Part shown: piece by piece, positions 23,278-35,199 of the stretch
Layout: the number at the start of each line of letters is the position of its first letter
Position numbering within the stretch: position 1 is the stretch's first letter
Source of the DNA: Opisthorchis felineus
Lineage: Eukaryota > Platyhelminthes > Trematoda > Opisthorchiida > Opisthorchiidae
Reading direction: 5' to 3'
Assembly: GCA_004794785.1 (NCBI GenBank)
Contig: SJOL01007384.1
Coordinates: 1,037,658-1,101,657, forward strand
DNA: 64,000 bases
Notes under the pieces: model-generated
Databases searched by the model: none
Told to the model about the DNA's origin: nothing
What the model saw: only the letters and a program-made list of their open reading frames with translations
Made by a program: the position numbers and the translations under genes

Positions 23278-23539
23278 CTCGAAAGAGGGATGTAGGCATC
23301 AGGATAACCATAAATTAAACTGGGCACGATGACGAAGACCAAAGTCATACACTAGATTCACCGCAAAGTTTGTGATGTATTAATTTGGGGCAAACAGGAA
23401 GGAAGCTTTCTATCGGGCTACACGTACACCAGTTTTTTCAAAGACACGAACAATTTTCACCCATCTCCGAGTAAGATTATCAGGATGCATCCAGACTGGA
23501 CTGGAACAACTTCCGTCTTCTAGTCCAAACACGAGCAAA

Positions 23540-24075
23540 GAAAGAATGTGAATACTCGACGAAAACATTCACCAACACGCCAATTGAGATGGTCCTAATC
23601 CTTCTTCCACTGAGGATAAAGGATTTCCACAACCACAAGCCTAAAAACTGCACAAAAAACCAGAAGGGGTGCGCCTAGAAGGAGTAGGCGGATCCACCTC
23701 CGAAAGACTAACCAAGCTAACCGAAATAAAAATTTAAACGAGAAGTTAAAGAAACAAAGTCAGTGAACCAAAGTATGGGGTGATTGTTGACACAAAAAGA
23801 CAGATAACAAGGCGGAGAGCCCTCCAAGCACTAGAAGAACAATTATATCAAAGAAGTACAAACAGTAAAGAGAACTAGAGAAAATCGGACAGCAACCTAA
23901 TGGAAATGGAGAGCGGACGAATCAAAGAACGAAATACAAACCTTCGAAAGAACCGATCGTAGGAAAAGAAGAAGACGCAATAGAAAGTAAGAACCGGTCG
24001 ATTGGAACAGGTTCAAAAGTTCGCACAAAAACATTATTCATCGCACTAACGAAGTGCAAGTCATGCGGACCGAAG
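23540..24075 (+). repeat. Purine-rich (A/G) tract, probable retroelement remnant
   Basis: The plus strand is strikingly rich in A and G for more than 500 bases compared with its surroundings. Broken reading frames give basic, Lys/Arg/Gln-rich peptides such as RRRALQALEEQLYQRSTNSK. A second tract of the same kind lies at 45540-46260. Such strand bias is common in coding strands of some retroelements; the family is not determined. Confidence 0.35.
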
Positions 24076-24204
24076 CGCACCACAATTCAAAAAGTACCAT
24101 GGGATTCAGGGGAAGGCATGTTGCAGGTAGACAATCACAGAGCTAGATGTCAGATGATCTTTGAAATCTATACAAACCCAGTCATGCATCGATGGCGTCT
24201 GCTC

Positions 24205-24280
24205 GACTGGTGACGAAACGTCTGTAAGCTAATTGCGAAACTCGGCAAACAGGTTATCAGTCATCTAGCCAAGTATCAAA
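24205..24280 (+). repeat. Dispersed repeat family K, copy 4
   Basis: GACTGGTGACGAAACGTCTG, then AAACTCGGCAAACAGGTTATCAG and CATCTAGCC in the same order as at 5264-5338, more diverged at the right end. It directly follows the purine-rich tract. Confidence 0.55.
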
Positions 24281-24572
24281 ACATGGTCAGAATGCTGTAG
24301 CAACGAGGTTCGAAGCATTATCCGTATGCCAATGGTAGTTGATAATGCTGATGATGGTCAGACTACTCTCAGGCTCCATGGGCTTTTGACGGCAGTTCGA
24401 CACATCTGATGTACACCTATATTTGGTTGCCGGTAACCATTATTATTATCCATTATTATCTTGACATGTAAAGAGATGGTCACACACAGTCACTTACAAC
24501 AACGTTGTGGGTTTGGAACTCCGGAGGGTACCCAGCAATAAGGAAAGCCTTTGTATAAGTTACGCGTACAAA

Positions 24573-24770
24573 CTAACTCCAGCTAAACACTTGATGGAGT
24601 AAAACACATGACATTACATCGCGGCGAAGCATACTAAAATATAGTACAGTGCATAGCCAACAAATATGAAGTAGCGGTGGAAGAAAATGGATAACCCGTT
24701 CATCCAATCCAGAGGCACCAGTTAGCAAACGAGTTAGGATTAGATGGTGATACACTTCTAGATGGCAGCG
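24573..24770 (-). other. Unassigned open frame with hydrophobic stretch
   Basis: Behind a CATCTAG site the frame reads VYHHLILTRLLTGASGLDER and then a hydrophobic run (FLPPLLHICWLCTVLYFSML) that could be a membrane helix, before a stop. It lies between candidate exons of the same strand, but no acceptor and donor pair gives phases that fit either side. Confidence 0.25.
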
Positions 24771-25197
24771 AGGGATTCATACCACCCCATTGCCCACCGC
24801 ATAGTGATTTATGGTCAGAAAATAGAATGTTAAATTTTGGATGAACTAAGTAAAGCGTGTTTGCGTGCAAATAACTAAAAAAGAGCTTGACACCGGGGGT
24901 AGCGAAAATAATTTTGCCGGATCAAGATCTAGTGGATGAGCAACTGCACACAGTAAGACGACATTAACACCTGCTGCATAAAAAGCTGATCAAAAATCCT
25001 ATGGATTTATACAGCCTGATTTCATATTCGGCCAAGCTTCAAAGGATATGCTTAGGTGACAGTTTTTCATGCTACCATTCGCTGCCTTGCGAGGGTTCTT
25101 GACCAAGTCATTGGTCTGGTCATTATGATATCGCTGGATTGCAAATTTCTGAGTGTTTCAAACGATCGCTACTTTTCCACACGTTTAAGTCCCTTAC

Positions 25198-25371
25198 GTA
25201 TGTGATGTATGTGAAGCGAGAACGATTTTGATGGGAATAGAGATGTGGCGAGTTTTGCGGGTAAAAAAGTTGCAACCAGATAATTTTGGCCATGCGGAAT
25301 TCCATTGATGAGCCCAAAACATGTGAAATGCATGCTGCAGTCCAACAAAAATCGGTAGAGCTAGGTGGCAA
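25198..25371 (-). CDS. Candidate exon of a minus-strand gene
   Basis: A 174 bp block of 58 codons, phase 0 at both ends, between the acceptor TTATCTTGTGCCCTTCAG and the donor TAC|GTAAGG. It contains STDFCWTAACISHVLGSSME and WLQLFYPQNSPHLY. A second frame of the same strand is open across most of the block, which lowers confidence. It fits the phase 0 end of the candidate at 26403. Confidence 0.35.
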
Positions 25372-26402
25372 CTGAAGGGCACAAGATAACGCACTCGGCA
25401 AAGACGAGAGCTAAGTGTCAAAAACGGCAGCCAACCGTAATATGTTACTGGCTGGTGACTTCAAATTTAAGGCTCCCATTCCCTCTTGAACGCTTGAAAT
25501 GTAGGCTTACCTACTGTTCGCTTATTGGTACCTTAATTTTTCTGATTACTGTACATATTGTTTTTATGGCTTCTTACACACACGTGTCCTCGGCTTACAC
25601 ACTCACACTTCAATACGCACACCCATACGCCATAGTCTCAGTCCGATCAGCCTATCACTCGCTTTTGAACTCCCATGTTAGTCAATCGCTTTTCGGCTGC
25701 ATTGAACGACTGACTTCTGCTCTACGGACATTCGGTTGCTGACTGAGTGAAATGGACCTTGTTGAAGCAAACTAGTCATTTAAGACTCCAAAGTGTGGCT
25801 AACAATTTATATGAATTAAATATGCACAGCAACAAGTTTCCTATGTCTACCGAGTGCACAGTTTGATCTTTGTTCACCAGACCGATAGTTTAACCTGTCA
25901 TCTTTTATATTTTGGTTAAGCTAACACTCAGAACTTAGGTCCTTTTCAGAGGGTTTACCCCAAGGGCAAATCCTCTGGAAAAACACCGTATTTAATTGCC
26001 GGTGGTCCTTGTACTTAATATGAATGCCCACTGAATGACTACCGCGCAGGTATGTTCTGTGTGGCTCATAATTAGGGAACCAGTGGCCTACTTCACTCCT
26101 TTACGACCGGCCTTGTGGATCCTCAACGTAACCAAGCCAGTCTAACTTGGTTCAGTTACCAAATTTGCTGACATAACAAAACTTCTAGTCTGGTGGCTGA
26201 GAGCACCAACAAAAACATAATCGTTCGAGCGCATCTAGGCCATCTTTTACCCTCTGCATCTAAACTAGTAATTCAATTCAAACAGTGAACAATCGATTCT
26301 AGCAGGCCGATATAGTTCCGCATCACAGAAGCTGTGATAATGGTGAAAATGTGGCACTTCAAACCGGTAAAGTCTGCTTCGTAACAGTGAAAAGGGAAGT
26401 AC

Positions 26403-26519
26403 CATCCTGCCGAAATATTCTTGATTGATAAATTTAGTATTCGGCCTGTATCGAAGACCATTTGATAAATATAGTGCGTGGAAGCGATTTATCAAGCATG
26501 ATATGATGTATTGGTCCAC
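26403..26519 (-). CDS. Candidate exon of a minus-strand gene
   Basis: 39 codons between TAACACAG and ATG|GTACTT, phase 0 at both ends, including VDQYIISCLINRFHALYLSN. The frame stays open to 26265 and another frame is open too. Weak support. Confidence 0.25.
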
Positions 26520-27351
26520 CTGTGTTAGTTAACGATCCGTGAGCCTGTATTATGGTCGAGCGATTTTCGGACACAAGCGCTGTACAAGTTATGTAGAGCA
26601 TAAAATGTCACCATAGTTTACTCGTCCTCGTGAACTACCCCTATGATAAGAATGGGGTGATTACTTGACTAGAGAATCATTCTAAACATACGATCATGTT
26701 GAGGTAGCTCAAAGATATGACAGACTGCGGAACTAGTCGTCAGCATAATTTCGCCCGAAAGTCGGATGACCTGCTGGTGCTACGGAATAATTACAATTAA
26801 TAATTGTAAGCGAATAACAAATGTGATTTTTTACAGTGTTAGTGATAACACTGAATACACTAAGTGCTCTACCTGATCAGTGACAGCGAGGGAACTGAGT
26901 TTGAACAAGGCTTCCCAGCGTTACTTGCCTCTAAGTATTTATGAGGATTTCAGATGATTGAACTTTGTCAGCCCGCAGTGCATGCATTCAGTGCAAGTTT
27001 AAAAATATGCTACATTGCAAGGATATTCCACACCAAGTAGATACATGACATTATTTGTATCAGGGCTTTACACTGGACATTGTCATGAGTAGTATTTGCA
27101 TTGTATCGTATGAACACATCGTTGTTGTGTGAACCCTTATTCCCCGTAGACCACAGGGTACAATAAGTTTTTGTGTATACGGTGGAAATATTTCAATGAT
27201 ACAACAATATTTAGATTACATTTCCCCCAAAGAAACACACTATACGCAAACTTTTTCGCCCTTCCTCTTCGGGCTCATCTGGTAAGCAGATTACCAAGTT
27301 TTCGTCAACCTTATATCCTACTCAAGCACCGCTTTGTACACAGTTAGCGGA

Positions 27352-27420
27352 ATACATTGATTTGTAGCACATTCAGTTGAGGAATATCACAAACAAAAGA
27401 CTCAGCCGAGATTCAGCTGG
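27352..27420 (+). repeat. Dispersed repeat family R, copy 2
   Basis: AGCACATTCAGTTGAGGAAT, ATCACAAAC and GAGATTCAGCTG align with copy 1 at 8842-8912 without gaps over the core. Confidence 0.6.
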
Positions 27421-27681
27421 GTCACCCATTATCAAAAGTTTAATTTGCCAGGATATTTTGCCCTTTTGAACTCAAGTTGCTCAATCATTTTAGCAACTCC
27501 TTTGTAAAAGTGTCTAAGTTTTGTCTTAGAAACCACTTTGATCCGAATACGATAGTGAATTTACCAAAAGGCCTAGCAGTAGCGGTACGCTAATGAGTGA
27601 TCTCTCCCCAGATGATCGTGAAAAAGGGCGAAATTATACCAAACCTTAAAGGAGTTGATTGATAAGGCCGACGCTTACGTG

Positions 27682-27910
27682 CTACATCGACTTGGGGACA
27701 ACCCTATAGCAAGACTTAATTCGGAACAAAGTCCTTATATGAAATAACGGTTCCCTGTGGTCCCAGTTCGTACAGTGGAACGTTCTGTTAAAGATAAACT
27801 GATTCATAATACCTAGAATGGTTTGCTTTGCTCTATCAACTGCCCAAATTTTCATTAAGCCGCCAAAATTCTCCACAACTGCATTTTCTCCCGATCTTAA
27901 CAACAAATCC
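27682..27910 (-). other. Coding-like open frame, unassigned
   Basis: About 74 codons include VVENFGGLMKIWAVDRAKQT and CTNWDHREPLFHIRTLFRIK. The sequence looks like real protein, but the acceptor is poor and the donor unclear (CTAG|GTATTA at about 27810 is one option). A frame just upstream on the same strand (27836-28060) is also open. It may be an exon of the same minus-strand gene. Confidence 0.3.
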
Positions 27911-28060
27911 TCGATACGCCAGAGGATTTATCTTGGAAAACAAATTAAATGGAGAGAATGCCAGTAGCTGACTTAATTTCACTGAGTAAACAGCGGACAA
28001 CACCAGGACTGGGGTGTATTGTTGACAGCACTGCATGCTAATACAGAGAACGGCAATCAT

Positions 28061-31000
28061 AATGTGTTTCTCATCATTTAGATAGATTGATGTGGTGAGG
28101 CTTCAATCTTGATCCGTATTGATGACTTCGTCCATCCAGGCCATCCGCAGTAACCGAGCGAACCTTTCCTATTACTGATCAGCTGATAAATGGTGGGACT
28201 CGAAATAAACGGTTCCTTTTTGTGTCACTAGCTCAATCTGCCAAAAACAACGGATGTGTCGTAGACTGTGCTTCGTGACATCCATCAACTTCACTACAGT
28301 TCCGAAGAGACTAACAGTAAATATAACCTGAATGAAAATTCACCAATACAAGGACAGCCAGTACAGGCAAGTGACTGAGAAAGACTACATTTCTTTCTTG
28401 TTCCTACTAAGAGAAAAAAGGAAAATGTTCGGCAAGTGACCAGTTTGGAAGTGACCAGATACTGAAGCAACTAACCTCAGGTCAAACATCAATTTAGACT
28501 TATACATTCTCCAAAGTAGTTTAGAACGTCCTGCACGCAGGATCTAGTAAGGTCGGTTCCTTGGTTTTCGCCTAAACAGAGGTCACCCGACTTAGTGCTG
28601 GCATTTAGACTTAAAATATTATGTTTGGATCAGCTGAACGTCAGAGTTAGCATTTAGCGCATTAAGCAAACAGCGCAATATTCCGCTCCCCGCGAACCGA
28701 CTGTAACTTACAACCTATAAGCATACATCCAGTGTCTCAGCCTATATTGGCCGACAAATCCGCCTAAGACGCCAGCCAGCTGGCTTATGATCAGGTGTTT
28801 GTCATGGAAAAATGTTTCTGAAAACGGATAAATAGACTCGGTTAAGTCTGAGTTCGACATAGAATGGTTGAGAAACGAGTACACCAAATCTTACACTCCA
28901 GCGAATGGATGGAAGAAGACCAGACTGACCTTATGTAAAACCGGAAATCCAGTCACTTGTGATGCAGTTATAGCTCAAACTGCATACTTTGGTGCACTAT
29001 CCGCTGCCCAAACCAATACAGACCCGTATTAGAAAAGCAGTTTCCGGTCCTCTAAGTCAGTGGTAAATAGTGAACAAGGACGTGACTTTTATCGAAGATC
29101 GTTACACTCCAAAGAGACACTGTTTACGTGAAACAAATGGTTTGTGCGGGGTTGGGGTGAAGGACAGACATGGGACGATCCCAGTGGGTTCCGTTTGCTG
29201 TCTGGAATATTTTGTACAAGCGGAGAAAATGTTTCTTTAGGCATTCGATTTGATACGAATCTGTTTGTCACTTTGGAATGTTCAAACAATGTAGCTTTTC
29301 TCCAAAAAAGGAGTACTCAAAAGTATTTTTAACTGGCCTAATTTGTGCGTGAGGTAAATTACAGTTCAAATCTGTTCTCCTGTAAGCCGTAGCGAATTTT
29401 TACAAGTCATTTAATCTAGACTAATTAAAGGATTCTGAGTTATCTACTTACCTCACAGTTCTTCCCTGAAGAGACGGTAAACGAATCAAAGCTGCGTGCG
29501 TTGATGTGCAAAATAGACAACAAAAGTTAGATATCAACCAAATTCTGTCAGAAGTGAAACAGTGATGCGCTCATGCGTTTTTGTTTGTTCGTTCACTTTT
29601 CAATAAGTCGTATTAATTCGTCCAATCGTTAGACTGCTTTTGCTCATTTGATAAAGGAACCCTCATGCCTTCCGTCAGTTCTTATACTCTGGTGTACTGA
29701 AGGTCATTATAAAACGAAATATTCTTCATACCGTCGGGCCTAAATAGAAACGCCACCTAGTTTAAGGCGTAGATTTAAAGCAATTGTGGAAAGGAAAACG
29801 CGTGTAACAGTGGGGTGGCTTTCTTATACTGTGAGAACTGATCCATATGTATCAGCATAACGCACACGGTCCCAAAGATTGACCACATTTTGCTTTTTGT
29901 CAAAAACCCACATGCTTAAGCTGATATCACAGGTCGTGGAAATACAATGGCTTTCGACTAGACGCTCTTTAAAGTCTGTGAAAAATTTTACTCTTTGTAG
30001 ACTACCAACAATATATCCAACATCTTTTCCATGAGATGAGATAATAGGGAATTCAGCTGTGGAATTATGAGGGAGAGAAAACCCAGTATTTTTCCCAAAA
30101 GATGCTTGTCCCAGAAAAACAACCTGAGCCTAAACAAGTTTCACGATTATGTTATGCGTTAGGAACCTGGTACAGGTAAGTGCAACCTGTCTACAATATA
30201 GACAGAGCAGCCTTCGTTGGGTTTGAAATTTTGTATAACTTCATCATGTACGAATTTGAGCAACAGGGAGACCTAGGTCTGTAGGAGTAAGTAAAAAACT
30301 GGTTCCTTTTGGTTAGGAATCCGCAGACGTATAAGAATCCCCTTGTCAAAACAGCATTTAAACATCTGAAATAGCTCAGTAAGAATAGAGCTAATTTAAT
30401 TCATTCATTGAACAAAAGTTTGGGTTAGGTTATTGTAGAGCACCCAGAATATCACAAGATATTGTACCAAACCTCCTATTGGACGAACATTATCATAACT
30501 CCAGTAGAGAACGATGAAATGGTTGAGGCTGAGTGTACCACATTTGGGTTAAGCAAATCTATTCGTCGCCGAGAAGAGGCGGACCAACAAAAGTTCACCA
30601 GTTAACAGCATGGAGATCTTTGGACTACCAAAAAACCCCAAACCCGGAGCTCTTCCAAGGCCGATTCAGCGCCAGTGCCTGGGCCCATGCAATGCGCCGC
30701 CTTTTTGAAAGTTTGGGATTTGCAGGCAGCATATCCGACTACATTACGCCTAAGGAAACAGCAGTCTCGTTTGAACTTCACTCCCTCTTCACAGGCGTAC
30801 GCATTGAGCTATTTATACATCTTATTGGCCAGTACAGTAATCGTCAAGAGGTACCTTGTGCACCATGTCAAAAACACCTTTGCCACTTAGGTATAACGTC
30901 GACATTGATGTCACATCTGAATCTGTAAGGTCAGTGGTAACCAAGAAGATGCGGAAAGTGCGTGGGATTTTAACCCAGCTTCGGTTATAACATAACTAGC

Positions 31001-33540
31001 TTCATCACACCAGCTTCATTCAGGGCACTCGGGAAAACTAACCTTGAATTATTCAGGATAATTAGCTGAACTCGTTTCTGTTAGCTGATCATTGACATAT
31101 CCAGCATAGACAAAGGCTAGGGAAATTCAATGTCTGAGGCAGTTTGTCCTAAGTTATTTAGACTCGAGAGAGATCCTCGAATTCGGCTTGTGAGGTTCAA
31201 GCTGTGAGCTTCAGTCCTCTAATGCAAATTCGATATCGGTGTCTGCAGGATCCCCGTGATTCGTCGCGGAGCATAATTTGAAATTTCTGTAACTTGATTC
31301 CTCTTTAGCCCATGAGTAATAACTTTGAAAGCGGAACCGTGGGTGCTTGTCGGTTCATTGAAAAATCATTGGCCCCAACTTGATGTGTAGAGTGTGCACT
31401 CTGTGTCTCCTCCCCTTCAGCTTCTCTTCTCCTCTGGACTCTCAACTATTGCACTCTTGTCTCTTCCCTCCTTACTATCTATCCATCCGCACTCCCAGTG
31501 TTGACTGCAAATTTCAGGAATGATATTACTAATTACAGAAACCATTCTCCAAAAACACCTAAACAGTTGGTGCTCATCATCCTAGACATCAGACTAAATT
31601 TCCAAAACTCATTGTCTGAAGAAATGTTACGAGAAACAGGTACAGAACACATGAATAAATGATTAGACATGTTAATCGATATGCCCAAAAATAATTCTGA
31701 ATTAAGCATAATATCTATTCAGTTTGCGTACATTCTGGTTAGCAACATAGTACAATGTAGACCTAGTAACAAAACTGCCTGCCTTCAGAGATGCTTGTTC
31801 TCTCTTGGATTATGGCATCGTTTGGTTTACCTTTTACTAACGGTAAGCTTGCTGAAACAAGTCCGTTGGGAGCAGATGGGGACATCCCTTTTGGATACTT
31901 CAACCCTTTTACCTCATCTGTTTAGCTGGATCTCTACCAGGGTACAAATAAATACTGTATAGTGATGCCATACCACACAAATGATAAGTAAAGCATACGC
32001 TTCGGTTAATTGAAATGTGGCTTCTACCAACCTAATGAACCAAAACTCGATTTCTTCTTCTACTAAATCCACACACCTTTGTTCATTGAGCAGACATTGA
32101 TAAAACAATGATTGATGATCGCAATCATGTGGGTTGCCCGGGATATACTTTTTCTCAGATTGATCTCACTGTGGGTTTCAATTGGATTCAATTAGTTTAA
32201 GCCTAATTTAAAGCTAGTCATCTGTGATTGCTGCTGCACACATGAGGTGTCACCGTAAATGAAACTGTGTTCCGGGAGTAGTGTTATGTCAAGACCATGC
32301 CGTTAGTTTATGTCTAGTTTATGTTTAGATCATCTACTCAACAGTTGGAAAATGTTGTCCTCAAAGCGCCCTTCTCAACGTTAATTTTCGACCCCAGCAC
32401 TACGGGGGGCACTGGAGAGTGAATTTGAAACAGGCGATTCAGTTATAAAATCGAACTGAAAATGCGATTTGCTGGCCGTTTTTATACCCATTAAAACGCA
32501 TCAGACAGACGTAATACGAGTGGATGGTTTGATGCTCAGGTTTAAAGTTCGCACTCCTAAGCACAACAGTACGTGGTCAATGATACTTACTGTGCACATG
32601 AAGTGTATGAATTTGGTTGGTTTTACTTGATGGACATCACTCTCGAAGAAACTGTTACACTCCAATGGCAACAGTTAATCTCTCTTGCCCTCGGGTTCAG
32701 TTAACAAATGGTTTATGTATCGGCTGACGAGTGTCTATCAAAAAACAGGCTTGACATGAACCTGGAAACAGTGGGATGGCGTCTTTGCATCGTTCTTTTA
32801 TTTGAGTGACAGAAAATGACCGCAGTTAAGGTACATGGGCACTGAGCGACAAATTCTCGTTGAACCCATTAGGATGGACCTACCCATCAGCACTAGGTGT
32901 TTTTTACCAGTTGTGTGTTCAGCCCACCAACCCCATACACATCGAATTTTGCTTGAAAATATGTAAAGTGAAGATGTTGTATTTGATATGGAGTATTTGA
33001 TATGGGACTGCAAAGTTCTTCAAACCAGAAACACTGTTTTACACCAGTGTAAAACCACGAAGCCATCTCCGACGCCTATCAGAGCGTTTTTTCATTATGT
33101 GATTATTTGGTTAACAGGGCTTCTATGTAGTTTCATACAACCAAGACCTGGCTTACCAAGCGCTCACACGTACAAGTGGATGGCGAATTTCAAGCCAAAT
33201 GCTCTCCTTATAGGCAAACATTGGCAGCACTCCTTATGACGAAAGTGTATCACCTAAACATCTGTTGACGAATAAATAAGCGGACCTTTTCGTGCGTATC
33301 AGCGATATGTTCATCACAGGTACATCACTTATTTATTGGATTTCATCTTCCTGAGGCACATCAAAGACGTTTACATGTACAGTTCAAATATATTTTGAGT
33401 AAATGGAATATTCCCATGATTGTACTTGGGGTCTCTTACCAAACTGTATTGAGCATCAGTCGAAGTGGGATCTTTGAGTCTGTGTTGTATCATCTACGTT
33501 TCACTATGTCAGGTATATGTGGGAAGTGCGAGTTAATGTA
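28061..33540. other. Long interval without supported genes
   Basis: Two plus-strand open frames, 29144-29332 and 30533-30928, are unassigned; the second is 131 codons and includes WAHAMRRLFESLGFAGSISD but has no splice context or known family. The stretch 31385-31500 is pyrimidine-rich (repeated CTCT blocks). Apart from these I see nothing. Confidence 0.4.
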
Positions 33541-33544
33541 GCTG

Positions 33545-33770
33545 CTGATTGGCCGCTCTTGGTCGAAGGGCTCTCTTCAAACTATTGGCTAGGAAGTCGC
33601 GGGTTTTAGACCCCCTTGAGACTCTTGAGATGCGCACTACTGATGACTCCCAACAAGGACGAAGTAGATCTGTAGTATTTCTCGGCTTTTCAGCATAGAT
33701 TTGCTATACTTACAACAAAAAATCTCGATTGAAAATTCCAAAATATTCTCACACTACCATTTTATGGTAA
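33545..33770 (+). repeat. SINE-like element with degenerate hammerhead-ribozyme-like core
   Basis: A tRNA-like head (ending in the degenerate B-box GGGTTTTAGACCC at 33601-33613) is followed by GATGCGCACTACTGATGACT at 33631, CCCAACAAGGACGAAG and TCTGTAGTATTTCTCGGC. CTGATGA (33640-33646) and CGAA (33660-33663) are the two conserved halves of a hammerhead core, separated by a stem II-like CTCC...GGA. GCACTA and TAGTAT can form part of stem I. The closing pair of stem II is C-C, A15.1 is replaced, and the bases at the cleavage site appear deleted, so this copy is probably inactive. Hammerheads in flatworm SINEs are known (Sm-alpha of Schistosoma). The tail (GATTGAAAATTCC, CTCACACT) is shared with 55085-55205. 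Confidence 0.5.
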
Positions 33771-34689
33771 AAACCTCCATGGGTGTCGCGCTGCTGTTAG
33801 GAAGACTCTTGTTGCCCCTCGCACGCATAAGCAAGCATGAGTGCCAAAGAAGTCTAAGTGAGGCAGAAAACTGACTAGCTACGTGAAAAAGTTGATTACT
33901 GACTTAACAGTTAGTTACTATTTCGCATCAGGTCACTGGTTTTCATACAGCCATCAAACAGTAAATACACAACGACTTGGGAACTCGTCAACAGGTGCTT
34001 TTCCTGTCCAGCCGATGAGATATAAAAGGAGTATATCAGGATAGATCGTATCACCGTTTTTTTGTATGAGAGAGCGAAAATCCGAATCTCATACTGTAGA
34101 TGGTAAAAATGTGACTAGCTCACTAAGCTCTCTCACGAATAGATAGCCGAACTGGAATAACAAATATTTGCAAACCAATGTTCCTCTTCGGAGTTAGCCT
34201 AAATAACAGACGATTTCTTCGGCGAAGCTAAAAATAGATTAAGATGCTGTATTATGTTCCATAAGGCAATTTCACCGGATGATGACTGCTTGGTTATCTG
34301 ATGATGACAATGTTGTTGAAAACTTAATTCAGCTGGCAAAGACAGCTGCTCTCTGAAGTGTCCTTTTGTCAGACAAGTGAGGGTGTGGGGCCGCTGTAAC
34401 CAAGTGACAGGAGCTCAGTCAGTTTTCACTGAATGCACTTTTTGCAGTAAAAATCCATTAGCTACGGACAACACTGTCATCACGCGCAGCAACAAACCAG
34501 AGGTAGGAAATGGGGCCTAACTGTCATTCGGCAATGGTAGGAAGTAAACGGTGAAAAAAGAGAGTCGTGTGAGCTAATCTAAAAGCCCATGTATCGCCAA
34601 GGCAACATGCCTTTACCTTCTAAAATCAATGAAATGAACGCAACCGAGAGCATATTCAGGCAAGAGGGCCATCTGTGGAATTGACCCAG

Positions 34690-35150
34690 AATCATTTGCA
34701 AGGCCTGCTCAATACAAGCCCAGGGCCCAGCAGCAGACAGGCTTTAGCCGGTCAGTTCGACTATTAAATGACAGCACGCTGACAACTGGGATCGGCTTCC
34801 GATTACGTCCAAAAGGAAGCAGGTGCAACCTGTCCAGGAAGAAAGGAAGGTCCTGAAGCGCCTTAGGCTTGCCAGGGCCAGTGAGGTGAGCTTTTGTGTT
34901 GCCAAGGCTAGAGTACCTTTCGGGCAGCTGGAGTAACAGGTGTGGGGGGATTGAGGCCTGTGAACGGAGACCAAGCGGCACGTCTGCAAGGCGAAGGCTA
35001 TATCTCAACTGCATCGGAGGACTGGTCTTGTACAGGCGCAACCTCCAATAATTGAGCAGCTCTCCCATGCCAGCCTGAGGCGGACACTTGGTGTTCTCCA
35101 GACGGAACGAGTGCCGGACACGGAGGTGCGCGTTGTGATGGGATAGAGGA
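34690..35150. repeat. GC-rich block, probable retroelement part
   Basis: The block is clearly richer in G and C than its surroundings and carries a 119-codon minus-strand open frame (34709-35068) that is Leu/Pro/Arg-rich and not a known protein. The base composition resembles the GC-rich leader at 62700-63420, so a LINE leader or other retroposon is the likeliest origin. Confidence 0.35.
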
Positions 35151-35190
35151 TATGATCACGTTCACTCGCCTACGGTTTCTGGGTCATTAT
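35127..35190 (+). mobile_element. Possible LINE C-terminal fragment
   Basis: The plus strand reads IEDMITFTRLRFLGHYHQV. The pattern RLRxLGH after a helix is the usual end of flatworm LINE polyproteins (RLRWLGHVLRM); the copies at 42560 and 51270 show the same motif. Only about 20 residues match, so this is tentative. Confidence 0.35.
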
Positions 35191-35199
35191 CACCAAGTA

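Noticed and set aside
25365..25742. 125-codon plus-strand frame
   Set aside because: No splice borders, unbalanced composition (Ser/Thr/Tyr/His-rich) and no family resemblance.
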